Below, one piece after another: positions 38,812 to 49,025 of a stretch of 64,000 nt of DNA. Under the pieces are notes generated by a model, which did not search any database, was not told the DNA's origin, and worked only from the letters and a program-made list of their open reading frames with translations. The position numbers were made by a program, and so were the translations under genes. Source of the DNA: Bradyrhizobium sp. 1(2017) (GTDB taxonomy: Bacteria > Pseudomonadota > Alphaproteobacteria > Rhizobiales > Xanthobacteraceae); assembly GCF_011602485.2 (NCBI RefSeq), contig NZ_CP050022.2, positions 930,001 to 994,000 on the forward strand. Direction: 5' to 3'. Position 1 is the first letter of the stretch. Every line of letters starts with the position of its first letter.

Positions 38812-39231
38812 TCAATGGTGGGCCGTTACGCCCTTGACGCATTGGGTCAACAGATCAACGGTGGCGAATTGGCCGATATCACCCAGGCTGATCATGCCGA
38901 CCATCCGCTTGCTCTTGTTGATCACGGGCAGCCTGCGGATTTTCAGGGTCTCCATGTGATGCACGGCTTTCGCCAGATCGTCGTCTTCCCGGCAGCAATG
39001 GATACCTTCGGTCATCACGTCCCGCGCCGTCATGCGCGCGGCGTTGAAGCTCTTGCTTGCAAGGCCTTTGCAGACGATATCGCGATCGGTCACCATTCCG
39101 ATCAGATGGTCGCCTTCGCCGATCGGAATGCAGCCGACGTCGTGCCCTTGCATCAGCTTCGCGATCTCGGTGATTGGGGTGTCGGGGCTGACCCAATCGA
39201 CACCCTTGTGCATCACGTCCTTGACCTTCAT
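38812..39231 (-). CDS. CBS-domain pair protein
   Basis: 139 residues made of two CBS motifs: MKVKDVMHKGVDWVSPDTPI...IGMVTDRDIVCKGL and TARDVMTEGIHCCREDDDLA...KRMVGMISLGDIG. Stand-alone CBS proteins bind adenosine nucleotides and modulate partners; similar proteins accompany hypoxia or stress responses in other bacteria. The context (YbaK-type gene nearby, same strand) gives no direct partner. Confidence 0.92.
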   Translation of the reverse strand: MKVKDVMHKGVDWVSPDTPITEIAKLMQGHDVGCIPIGEGDHLIGMVTDRDIVCKGLASKSFNAARMTARDVMTEGIHCCREDDDLAKAVHHMETLKIRRLPVINKSKRMVGMISLGDIGQFATVDLLTQCVKGVTAHH

Positions 39232-39345
39232 GGAGGACCTCCGTTGCGAACGCAGCCCCCGTCACGCGATCATACTACGAACGGGGCGCGACCGCACGCG
39301 CGCCGCGACGAACGCGCACGGGAATCATCCCGTCGCCATGCTGCG

Positions 39346-39816
39346 TCAAGCATGCATGCTGAAGCGTCCATGCGGCGCATTGGCCGTCAGCCGCTCGAAC
39401 TGCGCATGTGTCAGTTGGAGCAGCGTCTCATGGTCGCCGGCTTCGATATAGATCTCGGGCTGCGCCCGGATGCTGTCATCGACGATGAGATCGAGCCCGT
39501 AGCACCGGCCTACCGCCGGAACGGCTCCATGCGCGCAGTCCACGAACAGCCGGTTGATCTCGGTTTCGTTCGCCATCACGAGATCCGCGCCGAGCTTCTC
39601 CTTCAAGTCCGGCAGGTTGAGACGGTGCGATGCCGGAACGACCGCGAGCATATAGCCGCCGTCATGCCGCAAGACGACGGCCTTGGCGAAACGATCGCCC
39701 GAGACGTGGCAGGCCTGCGCCGTGCGCGCGGATGACATGGTGAAAACGTGCGGGATCTCGACATACTGGATGTTTTCGGCAGCCAGGTAGCGGTGGAGCG
39801 TGGGGGCAATGGTCAT
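39346..39816 (-). CDS. YbaK/EbsC-type aminoacyl-tRNA deacylase
   Basis: 156 residues. MTIAPTLHRYLAAENIQYVE, KAVVLRHDGGYMLAVVPASH with the conserved Lys, and ETEINRLFVDCAHGAVPAVG match the YbaK/ProX fold that clears mischarged tRNA. ATG 39816 is chosen; the frame stays open to 39966 through tRNA-like sequence. The specificity (Cys-, Ala-tRNAPro) is not readable from sequence. Confidence 0.88.
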   Translation of the reverse strand: MTIAPTLHRYLAAENIQYVEIPHVFTMSSARTAQACHVSGDRFAKAVVLRHDGGYMLAVVPASHRLNLPDLKEKLGADLVMANETEINRLFVDCAHGAVPAVGRCYGLDLIVDDSIRAQPEIYIEAGDHETLLQLTHAQFERLTANAPHGRFSMHA

Positions 39817-40284
39817 GGCGCAGCCTTTCGGATGGATATGCGAGCCATCCACCGTGAGGCTGCCCCGCCGCACGATGGGCGGCCGCGTGATTGCCGGATG
39901 CCAGCATAGGCCTCGCGCCCGAATGCTGCAATCGGATCGGGGTTCGGATCGTTCCGGGTGTGCCAAACACCAGCGGAAGTCGCACGTTCGGCTCGCCGTT
40001 CATGCATTCCCGAGGAGCTCGCTTGCCGCGCTCACGATGGCTGGTCGAACTGAAATCAATGGGTACCCGAGTAGCGAAGACCGGGACTCAGAAGTGCTGG
40101 GAGAAGAATTGGTCACGTTGTCAACGCGCGTCCAATCTTCAAAGCTACAGGAGATCGAGCTCTGGTTGCCGATCGCGCTAGTCCGGCGCTTTCAATGCGT
40201 CTTGCTGCATTCACTTCTTCACCATGTGTGATACGTTGTGTAGCATCAAACTCTGCGGGGACCGAGAACTGAGCGGGGAGCGCC
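39817..40284. other. Intergenic stretch before the cyclase gene
   Basis: 468 bp without a supported gene. It includes the tRNA-Arg remnant (39915-39965). The last 60 bp hold the promoter area of the cyclase gene and GGGGAGCGCC just ahead of its ATG. Confidence 0.4.
39915..39965 (+). repeat. Degenerate, shortened copy of a tRNA-Arg (putative attachment-site scar)
   Basis: GCGCCCG (39915-39921) equals the tRNA-Arg acceptor start, and GTTCGGATCGTTCCGGGTGT then GCCA (to 39965) matches the tRNA 3' end with 3 changes in 24 positions. The two ends still pair (with G-U), but about 26 nt covering the D-arm are missing. It cannot be a working tRNA. Confidence 0.6.
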
Positions 40285-43200
40285 ATGAAAGGCGTCACCG
40301 AGTGGCTCAAGTCGATCGGTTTGTCGGAGTACGCCCAACGCTTCGGCGAAAACGGCATTGATGTCTCAGTTCTCCGCGATCTGTCGGAAGACGACCTCAA
40401 GGAGCTGGGTGTCCTTTTAGGTCATCGCCGCAAGCTGCGGCGCGCCATTGCGGAGCTAGAGAACACAGCTGGACCCGAGCCAACGAGAACGGCGGCTGGA
40501 TCGCAGCAGGCGAGCGAAGGCGAGCGCCGCCACCTTACAGTGATGTTTTGCGAGTTGGTTCGCTCCACAGCCGTCGCGGCACGGTTGGACCCCGAGGACC
40601 TGCGGCATCTGATTGGCGTGTATCACGGCCGCATTGCGGAAGTCATAGGTCACCACAACGGAACGGTTGCTCGCTATACAAGCGACGGTGCACTAATCTA
40701 TTTCGGTTTCCCACGAGCGCACGAGGATGACGCCGAACTGGCTGTACGCGCCGCGCTCGCGCTGATTGACACCATCGCGAGTATCCGGGACGTCGCTGAG
40801 ACGCTGCAGATTCGCATCGGCATTGCGACCGGCACCATGGTTGTCGCCGAGCTTCTGATTGAGAAGGCGTTGACAGAGCAGGAAGTTGTCGGTGAGACAC
40901 CTAACCTCGCCTCGCGCCTGCAAGCGATGGCGGAGCCGGGGACCGTGTTGATCTGCGCGAGTACGCGCCGGCTCACTGGGGGAACATTTTATTACCGCGA
41001 TCTGGACCCCGTTCTGCTGAAAGGCTGGGAAAGACCGTTCCGGATTTATCAGGTGCTAGGAACGAGCGGCATTGAGAGCCGCATCGAGGCAATGCACGCC
41101 GCCAAGCTGCCGCCTCTGTTCGGGCGTGAGGAGGAACTAGAGCTGCTGTTCCGCCGCTGGCGACAAGCTACCCTGGAAGGGGGGCGAGTGGTCACCCTTA
41201 CAGGAGAGCCGGGTATCGGCAAGTCACACATCGCGCTGGCGCTTAACGAGCGGCTCTCGAGTGAATCGCACATCACGTTGCGGTATTCTTGCTCGGAGCA
41301 TCATACCCACAGCGCATTGTTCCCATTCATAAGTCAGCTCGAGCGTGTTTCCGGGTTCGAACGTGGCGACTCATCTCAGGAGAGGCGATCCAAGCTCGAC
41401 GCGCTGCTCGCACAATCCACCCATCACAATCCCGAGGACCTTGCAGTTCTGGCCGACTTATTGTCGTTGCAGGTCGAGGATCACTTCCGAATGCGAGACG
41501 TCACTCCACAAAAACGCAAGGAGAAAATCTTCGCGGCGTTGCTCGCTCAGCTCGATGGGTTAGCGGTACAGCAGCCGATCTTTCTAGTTTTCGAGGACGT
41601 ACACTGGATTGACCCAACGTCGCTTGAGCTCCTTGCAAGAGCCGTGGAGCAAGTCCCGCGGCTTAGGGTACTGATGCTGATTACGGCCCGGCCCGAATTC
41701 ACGCCCCCATGGCCGAGTTATGCGCACACCACAACCATCTCCCTCACGCGCCTTGGCCGGCGTGACGGCACTGCATTGGTCCTGCGCGTGACAGGCGGTA
41801 GGACACTCCCCAAAGAGGTCATGAAGCACATTCTCGCACACACCGATGGGGTGCCTCTTTTCATCGAGGAACTAACGAAGATGGTGATAGAGGGCGGGTT
41901 GTTGCGAGAGGGTGGCGGCCAATACGTTCTTGACGGTCCCCTACCTTCATTCGCGATCCCAACCACCCTGCAGGCTTCGCTGATGGCACGCCTTGATCGC
42001 CTGTCAACAGTGCGGGATGTGGCTCAGATAGGTGCCGTCGCAGGTCGCGAGTTTCATTACGAGCTTGTAAATGCCGTCGCCGGGCTGCCGAAGGACAGTT
42101 TGGATGAGGCGCTCGACAAGCTGGTGCGCTCGGAATTGGTGTTCTGCCGCGGAGAAATTCCAAACGCCGTATACACCTTCAAGCACGCGTTGGTGCGGGA
42201 TGCGGCATATGCCGGGCTCCTAAAAAGTCGCCGCGCGCATCTGCATGCCGCGATGGCGAAGGGGCTTGAGCAGAAATTCCCCGAGATCGTGCAGGCTCAA
42301 CCAGAGATCATTGCCTATCACTGTACTCAAGCACGAGATTACGATCGGGCCATACATTACTGGTACGAAGCAGGCAAACAGTCTGCGGCTCGCTCGGCGC
42401 ACAACGAAGCGATCGGCCATCTGAAACAGGGATTGAAACTGATTCCCAATATCGACGGGCTGATGCAACGCAATAGATCGGAGTTGCTGCTCCAAATCTT
42501 GCTCGGCAACTCCCTCCGGGCGATTAACGGCTGGAGCATCGACAGTGTGAAGCATGCGTACACGCGAGCATTTCACTTGTGCAAAGAAAGCGGGCTTGAC
42601 GAACATGTCTTTTCTGCCGTCTTTGGTCTGTGGACCTGGAATTTCGTTCGTGCGTCGCTGGGCGAAGCTCAAGCCCTTGCCGAACATCTGCTGAACTACG
42701 CCGAGAACGTAGTCGACCCGGTTTACGATGTTCTTGCCCACCAGGCTTTCGGTTTTACCTTGTTTGCGCAAGGGAAGTTCACCGCTGCCCACGCGGAGCT
42801 GGAACGCTGCATGAGCAGCTGCGAGGACTGCAGGGTCGCTGCATATCTTGAACTCTCCGGACAAGATCCTCGAGTTCATGTGAGGTCATACGACGGCATG
42901 GCACTTTGGGCCCTTGGTTATCCAGATCAAGCGTTGCGACGTTGTGCTGAGGCTCGCCGATACGCCGATGCGTCTCAACATCCGTTCAGCGAGGCAATTG
43001 CACGAACGATAGGTCTTCGCGTTCATCAGCTTCGCGGCGATTCTGCCGTTGTTGCGAGTGAGGCTGATGCTGCGATCGCATTCTGTGAGCAGCATGAATT
43101 TGCGCACTACCTGGCCATGGCTTTGATCTTGCGCGGGTGGGCAAGTGCCGATCAAGGCGAGTTTGAGAAAGGTATCGCCGAGATTCAAGAAGGCCTGGAA

Positions 43201-43650
43201 AAGAAGCGGCATACCGGGGCCATGTTATTGGAGTCGTATTCTCTGGGTTTAATGGCGGATTCATGCATCAAGAACAAACGTTACGGGCAAGCGTTCGACG
43301 CTTTGAGACAGGTGCAATCGAGGCTCGATGAAGAGAACTGCGAGCAGTTCTATGCAGCGGAAATATATCGTCTGCTTGGCGAAACGTATCTTCGATCGGG
43401 CCAGGACCTGAATCAGTCGGAGCATTATCTTTGCAAAAGTCTTGGAATCGCGCGCGCTCAGAAGGCCAAATCCTTTGAACTCAGGACTTGTCTGAGCTTG
43501 TGTGACTTGTACGAGTTGAGATCGGAGGCCGACAAGTGTTGCTCACGGCTCAACGAGATCTATCGTTCTTTTGGCGAAGGCTTTGGCACGCCCGATCTAG
43601 CGAGGGCCAAAGCAAGATTGGACGGTGGCGCACTTCACGCAAAGGGGTAG
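40285..43650 (+). CDS. SAM-domain / class III nucleotidyl cyclase / AAA-type ATPase / TPR multidomain protein
   Basis: 1121 residues. A SAM-like domain (1-60, VTEWLKSIGLSEYAQRFGEN) is followed by a class III cyclase domain (about 80-260) and a STAND/AAA-like ATPase with Walker A GEPGIGKS (307-314) and VFEDVHWIDPTSLELL. A helical TPR-like region runs to the C-terminus. The first metal-binding position reads Glu90 in FCELVRS, usually Asp (FCDLVGS); the second Asp is kept (SDGALIYFG). Base composition is lower in GC than the surroundings, which suggests acquisition. The signal and product are unknown. Confidence 0.88.
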   Translation: MKGVTEWLKSIGLSEYAQRFGENGIDVSVLRDLSEDDLKELGVLLGHRRKLRRAIAELENTAGPEPTRTAAGSQQASEGERRHLTVMFCELVRSTAVAARLDPEDLRHLIGVYHGRIAEVIGHHNGTVARYTSDGALIYFGFPRAHEDDAELAVRAALALIDTIASIRDVAETLQIRIGIATGTMVVAELLIEKALTEQEVVGETPNLASRLQAMAEPGTVLICASTRRLTGGTFYYRDLDPVLLKGWERPFRIYQVLGTSGIESRIEAMHAAKLPPLFGREEELELLFRRWRQATLEGGRVVTLTGEPGIGKSHIALALNERLSSESHITLRYSCSEHHTHSALFPFISQLERVSGFERGDSSQERRSKLDALLAQSTHHNPEDLAVLADLLSLQVEDHFRMRDVTPQKRKEKIFAALLAQLDGLAVQQPIFLVFEDVHWIDPTSLELLARAVEQVPRLRVLMLITARPEFTPPWPSYAHTTTISLTRLGRRDGTALVLRVTGGRTLPKEVMKHILAHTDGVPLFIEELTKMVIEGGLLREGGGQYVLDGPLPSFAIPTTLQASLMARLDRLSTVRDVAQIGAVAGREFHYELVNAVAGLPKDSLDEALDKLVRSELVFCRGEIPNAVYTFKHALVRDAAYAGLLKSRRAHLHAAMAKGLEQKFPEIVQAQPEIIAYHCTQARDYDRAIHYWYEAGKQSAARSAHNEAIGHLKQGLKLIPNIDGLMQRNRSELLLQILLGNSLRAINGWSIDSVKHAYTRAFHLCKESGLDEHVFSAVFGLWTWNFVRASLGEAQALAEHLLNYAENVVDPVYDVLAHQAFGFTLFAQGKFTAAHAELERCMSSCEDCRVAAYLELSGQDPRVHVRSYDGMALWALGYPDQALRRCAEARRYADASQHPFSEAIARTIGLRVHQLRGDSAVVASEADAAIAFCEQHEFAHYLAMALILRGWASADQGEFEKGIAEIQEGLEKKRHTGAMLLESYSLGLMADSCIKNKRYGQAFDALRQVQSRLDEENCEQFYAAEIYRLLGETYLRSGQDLNQSEHYLCKSLGIARAQKAKSFELRTCLSLCDLYELRSEADKCCSRLNEIYRSFGEGFGTPDLARAKARLDGGALHAKG

Positions 43651-43832
43651 GAAAAGCGAGCTGCGCATGATTAAGCGCGGCCGTTTCGACCAAACTGATC
43701 CGTGAAAAGCTCGACTTGCCAACTTTCCGCCCATCGGTCCCGTAGCGGACGACGCCCGCTGAAGGCCGTCAGTGCCGCAGTTGCCATGTCCGCTTTGCGA
43801 TCGATTGTGGTCTTTGCTGCGCGTCCCGCGTC

Positions 43833-44153
43833 CTAAGAGATTCTTGCCACAACGTTGGGTCGGTTTTTCTCGAGCCAGGCGACGGCCTCAGGTCCATCGA
43901 CGACGCACTCGAAGGTTTCCCAGGTCGGGTCCTCCAGGGATTCCGATTGCAGTCGCTTCGCCGCATACTCGACGAGGTCGTGCAAGCCTTCGTATCCTCG
44001 TCGGCGCTCGAGGGACTCTGCAATTGCCGTGCTGGTCCATCCTCGTTGGGCCAAATCGATGATGCTCGAAGCATCAGCCTCGCTGAACCACGGCGTGGCA
44101 TCGAACTCGATGCAGCGGACATTGTCGGCGGTATGGCAAGTGGCGTGGATCAT
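43833..44153 (-). CDS. Small hypothetical protein
   Basis: 106 residues, MIHATCHTADNVRCIEFDAT and a helical middle ADASSIIDLAQRGWTSTAIA, ending WLEKNRPNVVARIS. No known domain; the middle looks like a small helix-turn-helix or helical bundle. It is preceded by GGAGGAATCCA, a good ribosome-binding site on the reverse strand. It lies between the cyclase and the large dehydrogenase gene. Confidence 0.6.
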   Translation of the reverse strand: MIHATCHTADNVRCIEFDATPWFSEADASSIIDLAQRGWTSTAIAESLERRRGYEGLHDLVEYAAKRLQSESLEDPTWETFECVVDGPEAVAWLEKNRPNVVARIS

Positions 44154-44210
44154 TGGATTCCTCCGTCCTGCGCTGGCATGGCACGTCTCGCATCGCTGCC
44201 TCGCACGCCC

Positions 44211-47200
44211 TCAGGCTTTGACCAGGTCCCCCAGCAGGTTCGCCGCCACCATCAGCTTGGCGAGCGTCAGGCCGCCGGCGGCAATCTCCTCGACCGCACG
44301 ACGGATGCGCGCCGCCTCGGGATGAGCTGCAAGCCAGGTCTCCGCAGCTTGCTGACCGGATTGGCCGATCGTCAGCATATCTGCGGCCAGGCGTCTTTCG
44401 GCAGCCGCGATCAGGTCGATGGCGCGGTCGATGGCGAGGCGCTCGAAATGATCGCTGGCCGGCACGCTGCGTGCGGCGGCGGTGATGCGGTCGAGACGGA
44501 AATTGGCCTCGGCGGCAAAGAACGTCGCGGCGGCATCACCGATGCTGCGGCTGGTGCGCTCGGCGACCGTCACGATATCAGGCGCCGAGACCAGGGCGTC
44601 GAGATCGGCCAGTTCGCCGGCGAGGCCGGACGGGACGCCGGCATCGGTCAGGTCCCGCCGGCGCTTGGTGCGCGCAGCCTGCAAGTCCGCTGGCAGGGCG
44701 TTGTCGAGAGAAGCCCTGATCTCGCGGATACCCGGGCCGAAACGTGCGATCACCGCCTCGAGGCCGTCCTTGAAATCAATATTGCGCACGTACCAGACCA
44801 TGCGGGACAGGAGAAGGTCCTGGACCGCCGCGTAGAGCGACAACTGCAGCTGTCCGTCGATGCAGGCGTCGAGTGCATCGATCGCGTCATTGAGCAACTT
44901 CAGTCCATAGCACTCATCGACCGCCACATAGGCCATGACGATGGTCGGGATATCGGCGTCGGTCTCGTCGATCAAACGCACGACACAGGCCGGACCGCCG
45001 CGGTTGATCACCGCATTGGCGAGACTGGTCGCGATGATCTCCCGCCGCAGGCGATGCAATTCGGCCGCGGTCGGGAATTTGTCCTGAACCTCGCGCGGGA
45101 AATATTGAGACAGTTCGCGGGCAAGATAGGGATCGTCAGGCACGCTGGTGGCGAGCAGGTCGTCGTAGAGGGTCAGCTTGGCGTAGGCGAGCAGAACGGC
45201 AAGCTCTGGCCGCGTCAGGAACTGGCCGCGCCGTGTGCGCTCGGTGAGCGCTGCGTCGTCGGGCAGGTACTCCACTGCGCGGCTGAGCAGGTCGCGCTGT
45301 TCGAGCGACTGCATCAGGCGGGCGAGGAAACCGGTCTCGGCCACGCCCTTGCGCTCGGCCAGCGAGAGCGCCAGCGTCTGTAGATAGTTGTTGCGCAGCA
45401 CCAGCGTGCCGACCTCGTCGGTCATCGCAGCGAGCAGGCTGTTGCGGTCAGTGGGATTGAGACGTCCCTCGCGCTCGGGGCGCGCCAGTGCGATCTTGAT
45501 ATTGACCTCGACGTCGGACGTGTTCACGCCGGCCGAATTGTCGATCGCGTCGGTATTGAGCCTGACGCCCTTCTGCGCCGCTTCGATGCGGCCGCGCTGG
45601 GTGACGCCGAGGTTGGCACCCTCGCCGATCACCCGGGCGCGTACGTCGGTCCCGGTGATGCGGATCGGATCATTGGCGCGATCGCCGGCCTGATCGTCGC
45701 TCTCCGCCGTCGCCCGGATGTAGGTGCCTATGCCGCCGAACCACAACAGGTCCGCGCGAGCCTTCAGGATCGCCGTCATCACCTCGAACGGCGTTGCCTG
45801 CGGCTTGTCGAGATCGAGCAGGGTGCGCACCTCCTGGGCGAGCGGGATCGCCTTGAGCTGGCGCGAGAACACGCCGCCGCCCTGCGAGATCAGCGATTTG
45901 TTGTAGTCCTGCCAGCTCGATCGCGGCAGATCGAACAGGCGTTTGCGCTCAGTGAAACTGATCGCCGGATCGGGCGAGGGATCGATGAAGATGTCGCGGT
46001 GATCGAAAGCCGCCACAAGTCTTGTCGCCGGCGAGAGCAGCATGCCGTTGCCGAAGACGTCGCCGGACATGTCGCCGACGCCGACCGCGGTGAACGCTGT
46101 GGTCTGAATGTCGGTGCCGAGCTCGCGGAAGTGACGCTTGACCGCCTCCCAGGCGCCGCGCGCCGTGATTCCCATCTTCTTGTGGTCGTAGCCCTGGCTG
46201 CCGCCGGAGGCGAAGGCATCGCCGAGCCAGTGGTTCTTTTCGGCCGAAATCGCGTTGGCGACGTCGGAGAAGGTGGCAGTGCCCTTGTCTGCGGCGACGA
46301 CCAGATACGGATCGTCGCCATCATGCCGCACGGTCGAATCGGGCGGGACGAGGTCGTCGCCGTCGAGGTTGTCGGTGAGCTCGAGCAGCGAGCGAACGAA
46401 GATGCGATAGGCTTCGGTGCCTTCCGCGAGCCACGCGTCGCGATTGGACGGCGGTGGCAGGCGCTTCGGCACAAAGCCGCCCTTGGCGCCGACCGGCACA
46501 ATCACGGCGTTCTTCACCTGCTGCGCTTTCACCAGGCCGAGGATCTCGGTGCGGAAATCCTGCGGGCGATCGGACCAGCGCAAGCCGCCGCGCGCAACCT
46601 TGCCGAAGCGCAGGTGGATGCCTTCGACGCGGGGAGAATAGACGAAAATCTCGTAGAGCGGTCGTGGCGCCGGCAGGTCCTCTATCCCGCGTGCGTCGAA
46701 CTTGAAGGAAATCACCGGACGCGGATGTCCGTCCGCGCCGACCTGCCACAAATTGGTGCGGATGGTTGACTGCACCAGATTGGTGAAACGGCGCAGGATG
46801 CGGTCTTCGTCGAGCGATGCGACGGACTTGAGCTGCTCCTCGATCTCGGCAAGGAGGGTGGTCTCGCGGGCCGCACGTTCGGTCTCGGTGGCGGCGAGGC
46901 GCGGATCGAGGCGGGCCTGGAACAGCGCAACGAGGTTGGCGGTGATCGCCGCGTTCTTGCGCAGCGTCTCCCACATGTAATCCTGGCTGAACGGTGCGCG
47001 GATCTGGTGCAGATAGCGCGACAGCGCCCGGATGGTCGAGACTTCCCGCCAACCCAGAGCGGTGCGCAGGACCAGGGCATTGTATCCGTCGGATTCGGCG
47101 CGATCGCCAACCACCGCCATGATCGAGGCTTCCACGCGGTGGCTGAATTCCGGGTTGATCTCGATCGGCTGGCCGTCGCTGGTCTCGATCGTCATGTCGT

Positions 47201-49025
47201 GCAGCCACACCGGGGCCGGCCTGCTAGCGGGGACGATCTGATAGGTGCGTTCATTGACCACGCGCAGGCCGTGATTTTCGATCACCGGCACGCGATAGGA
47301 CAGCGACAGCGGCGCGGCATCCGAGAACACCTTGAGTCCGAAATGTCTGGAATCGTCCGTGCCCTCGAGGCGGTGAACCGAAATCGTCACCGGACGGGCC
47401 GGTGTGAGCCGTTCGATGGTGGCGATATCGGCAATCGCCTGCTCCGCCGTGGACACCTCGGTGTACCCGCCGGTAAAGGCCCGGGCATAGCGATTGGCGA
47501 GCATGCGCGCACGCATGCCATCGGTCGATGCAGTCAGCGCGGCCTTCAGCTTGTCGGCCCAGGTTGCGGCAATGGCGCTGATCCTGGCTTCCAGCGTGGC
47601 GCGCTCGACGGCGGGAGTCTTACCTTCATAGCGTCCAATGATGTAGTGGACGCGCGCCAATGCGCCTTCGGGGAAGGACACGTAGGAGGCCGCCAGCGTC
47701 CCCCGATAGGCCTGCGCCAGGAAGCTTGCGACGCGCGTGCGCACATCCGTGTCGTATTTGTCGCGCGGAATGAAGGTGAGGATGGAGACGAAGCGATCGA
47801 ACTTGTCGACCCGGGCCAGCGCGCGGACGCGCGGGCGCTCGTAGAGAATCAGGATCTCCATGACGAAGTTGAAGAGGGTGTCGACGTCGACCTGGAACAG
47901 TTCGTCGCGCGGATATTCCTCGAGGATATGGATCAGCGCCTTGCCCGAATGGCCGTTCGGGTCGAAGCCGGCGCGCTGCAGCACCCGTGTCACCTTGTGG
48001 CGGACATAGGGAATCTGCCGTGCCGAGCGGGTATAGGCGCCTGAGGTGAACAGGCCGACGACGCGCAATTCGCCCTCGAGCCGGCCGTCGGGCGTATAGA
48101 GCTTGATGCCGACATAATCCATCCGGATGCGGCGATGAACGCGGCTGCTCACATTGGCCTTGATGACGATCAGCAGGGTCGGCTCGCGCATGAACTCGCG
48201 AATTTCGGGCGTCATCACCACCATTTCGCTGCCGCGACGCAGGACCTTGACATCGGGGTCACTGAGGATGCCGAGGCCCTCGGCGGTCATGATGTCGTCC
48301 GAGGCATCGCTGTCGGGCGAGAAGCGATATTCGCGCACGCCGAGAAAGGTGAAATTGTCCGCGCACAGCCATTGCAGGAACTGGTTGGCCTCGGCGATCT
48401 CGTCGATCGGCAGTGGCGGCGGATTGGAAGCGAAAGTCTTGATCGCATCCTCGACCCGGTCGCGCATGGCGCGCCAGTCGGTGACGCAGGAGCGGACGTC
48501 GTTCAACGTCCTGGCGAGGCCGTCGATCAGCTTCTGGCGATCGGCATCGGCGTCCAGGCGGGTGATGTGGAGATGGATCAGGCTTTCGCGCGTGCCCTTT
48601 GCCCCCTCCGGCAGGGCTTCGCCGTAGAAGCGCAGCAGCTTGCCCTCATTGTCGCGTTCCACCGCAATGATCGGGTGAGCGACGAGGGTGACTTCGACGC
48701 CCTGCTCGGTGAGCTCCGCCATGGTGGAATCGAACAGGAAGGGCATGTTGTCGTTGAGAATTTCGAGCACGGAAATCTCGCGCCCATCCGGCATCATCGG
48801 ATTGACGACGCGGATATCGGCACGACCGGCCGTGCGCCGCTGCACATGCTCCCAGGCTTGCTCCGCCAGCAGGGCAAGCGAGGCCGCATCGTAATTGGCG
48901 AGATCCTCACTATTGGTGTAGCCGAATAGAAGCTCGGCAAAGATCCGGGGCGCCTTGCCCGGCTGCATGCTTTCCGCCGTGTCGTGGATCAGAGTTGCCC
49001 GGGCCTTGTCGTCACGCAATGCCAT
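44211..49025 (-). CDS. NAD-specific glutamate dehydrogenase, large (about 180 kDa) type
   Basis: 1604 residues of the L_180 class, deaminating glutamate to 2-oxoglutarate. N-terminal ACT-like/regulatory region with DKARATLIHDT; catalytic core with KGGFVPKRLPPP, DKGTATFSDVAN, GSQGYDHKKMGITARGAWE and MSGDVFGNGMLLS; C-terminal helical region. The frame is open to 49121, but ATG 49025 (MALRDDK) has GGAGG six bases upstream, the best ribosome-binding site. Monocistronic. Confidence 0.95.
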   Translation of the reverse strand: MALRDDKARATLIHDTAESMQPGKAPRIFAELLFGYTNSEDLANYDAASLALLAEQAWEHVQRRTAGRADIRVVNPMMPDGREISVLEILNDNMPFLFDSTMAELTEQGVEVTLVAHPIIAVERDNEGKLLRFYGEALPEGAKGTRESLIHLHITRLDADADRQKLIDGLARTLNDVRSCVTDWRAMRDRVEDAIKTFASNPPPLPIDEIAEANQFLQWLCADNFTFLGVREYRFSPDSDASDDIMTAEGLGILSDPDVKVLRRGSEMVVMTPEIREFMREPTLLIVIKANVSSRVHRRIRMDYVGIKLYTPDGRLEGELRVVGLFTSGAYTRSARQIPYVRHKVTRVLQRAGFDPNGHSGKALIHILEEYPRDELFQVDVDTLFNFVMEILILYERPRVRALARVDKFDRFVSILTFIPRDKYDTDVRTRVASFLAQAYRGTLAASYVSFPEGALARVHYIIGRYEGKTPAVERATLEARISAIAATWADKLKAALTASTDGMRARMLANRYARAFTGGYTEVSTAEQAIADIATIERLTPARPVTISVHRLEGTDDSRHFGLKVFSDAAPLSLSYRVPVIENHGLRVVNERTYQIVPASRPAPVWLHDMTIETSDGQPIEINPEFSHRVEASIMAVVGDRAESDGYNALVLRTALGWREVSTIRALSRYLHQIRAPFSQDYMWETLRKNAAITANLVALFQARLDPRLAATETERAARETTLLAEIEEQLKSVASLDEDRILRRFTNLVQSTIRTNLWQVGADGHPRPVISFKFDARGIEDLPAPRPLYEIFVYSPRVEGIHLRFGKVARGGLRWSDRPQDFRTEILGLVKAQQVKNAVIVPVGAKGGFVPKRLPPPSNRDAWLAEGTEAYRIFVRSLLELTDNLDGDDLVPPDSTVRHDGDDPYLVVAADKGTATFSDVANAISAEKNHWLGDAFASGGSQGYDHKKMGITARGAWEAVKRHFRELGTDIQTTAFTAVGVGDMSGDVFGNGMLLSPATRLVAAFDHRDIFIDPSPDPAISFTERKRLFDLPRSSWQDYNKSLISQGGGVFSRQLKAIPLAQEVRTLLDLDKPQATPFEVMTAILKARADLLWFGGIGTYIRATAESDDQAGDRANDPIRITGTDVRARVIGEGANLGVTQRGRIEAAQKGVRLNTDAIDNSAGVNTSDVEVNIKIALARPEREGRLNPTDRNSLLAAMTDEVGTLVLRNNYLQTLALSLAERKGVAETGFLARLMQSLEQRDLLSRAVEYLPDDAALTERTRRGQFLTRPELAVLLAYAKLTLYDDLLATSVPDDPYLARELSQYFPREVQDKFPTAAELHRLRREIIATSLANAVINRGGPACVVRLIDETDADIPTIVMAYVAVDECYGLKLLNDAIDALDACIDGQLQLSLYAAVQDLLLSRMVWYVRNIDFKDGLEAVIARFGPGIREIRASLDNALPADLQAARTKRRRDLTDAGVPSGLAGELADLDALVSAPDIVTVAERTSRSIGDAAATFFAAEANFRLDRITAAARSVPASDHFERLAIDRAIDLIAAAERRLAADMLTIGQSGQQAAETWLAAHPEAARIRRAVEEIAAGGLTLAKLMVAANLLGDLVKA

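Noticed and set aside
39662..40003. Reverse frame with GTPGTIRTPIRLQHSG
   Set aside because: Same kind of tRNA-derived translation; led to recognition of the tRNA scar instead.
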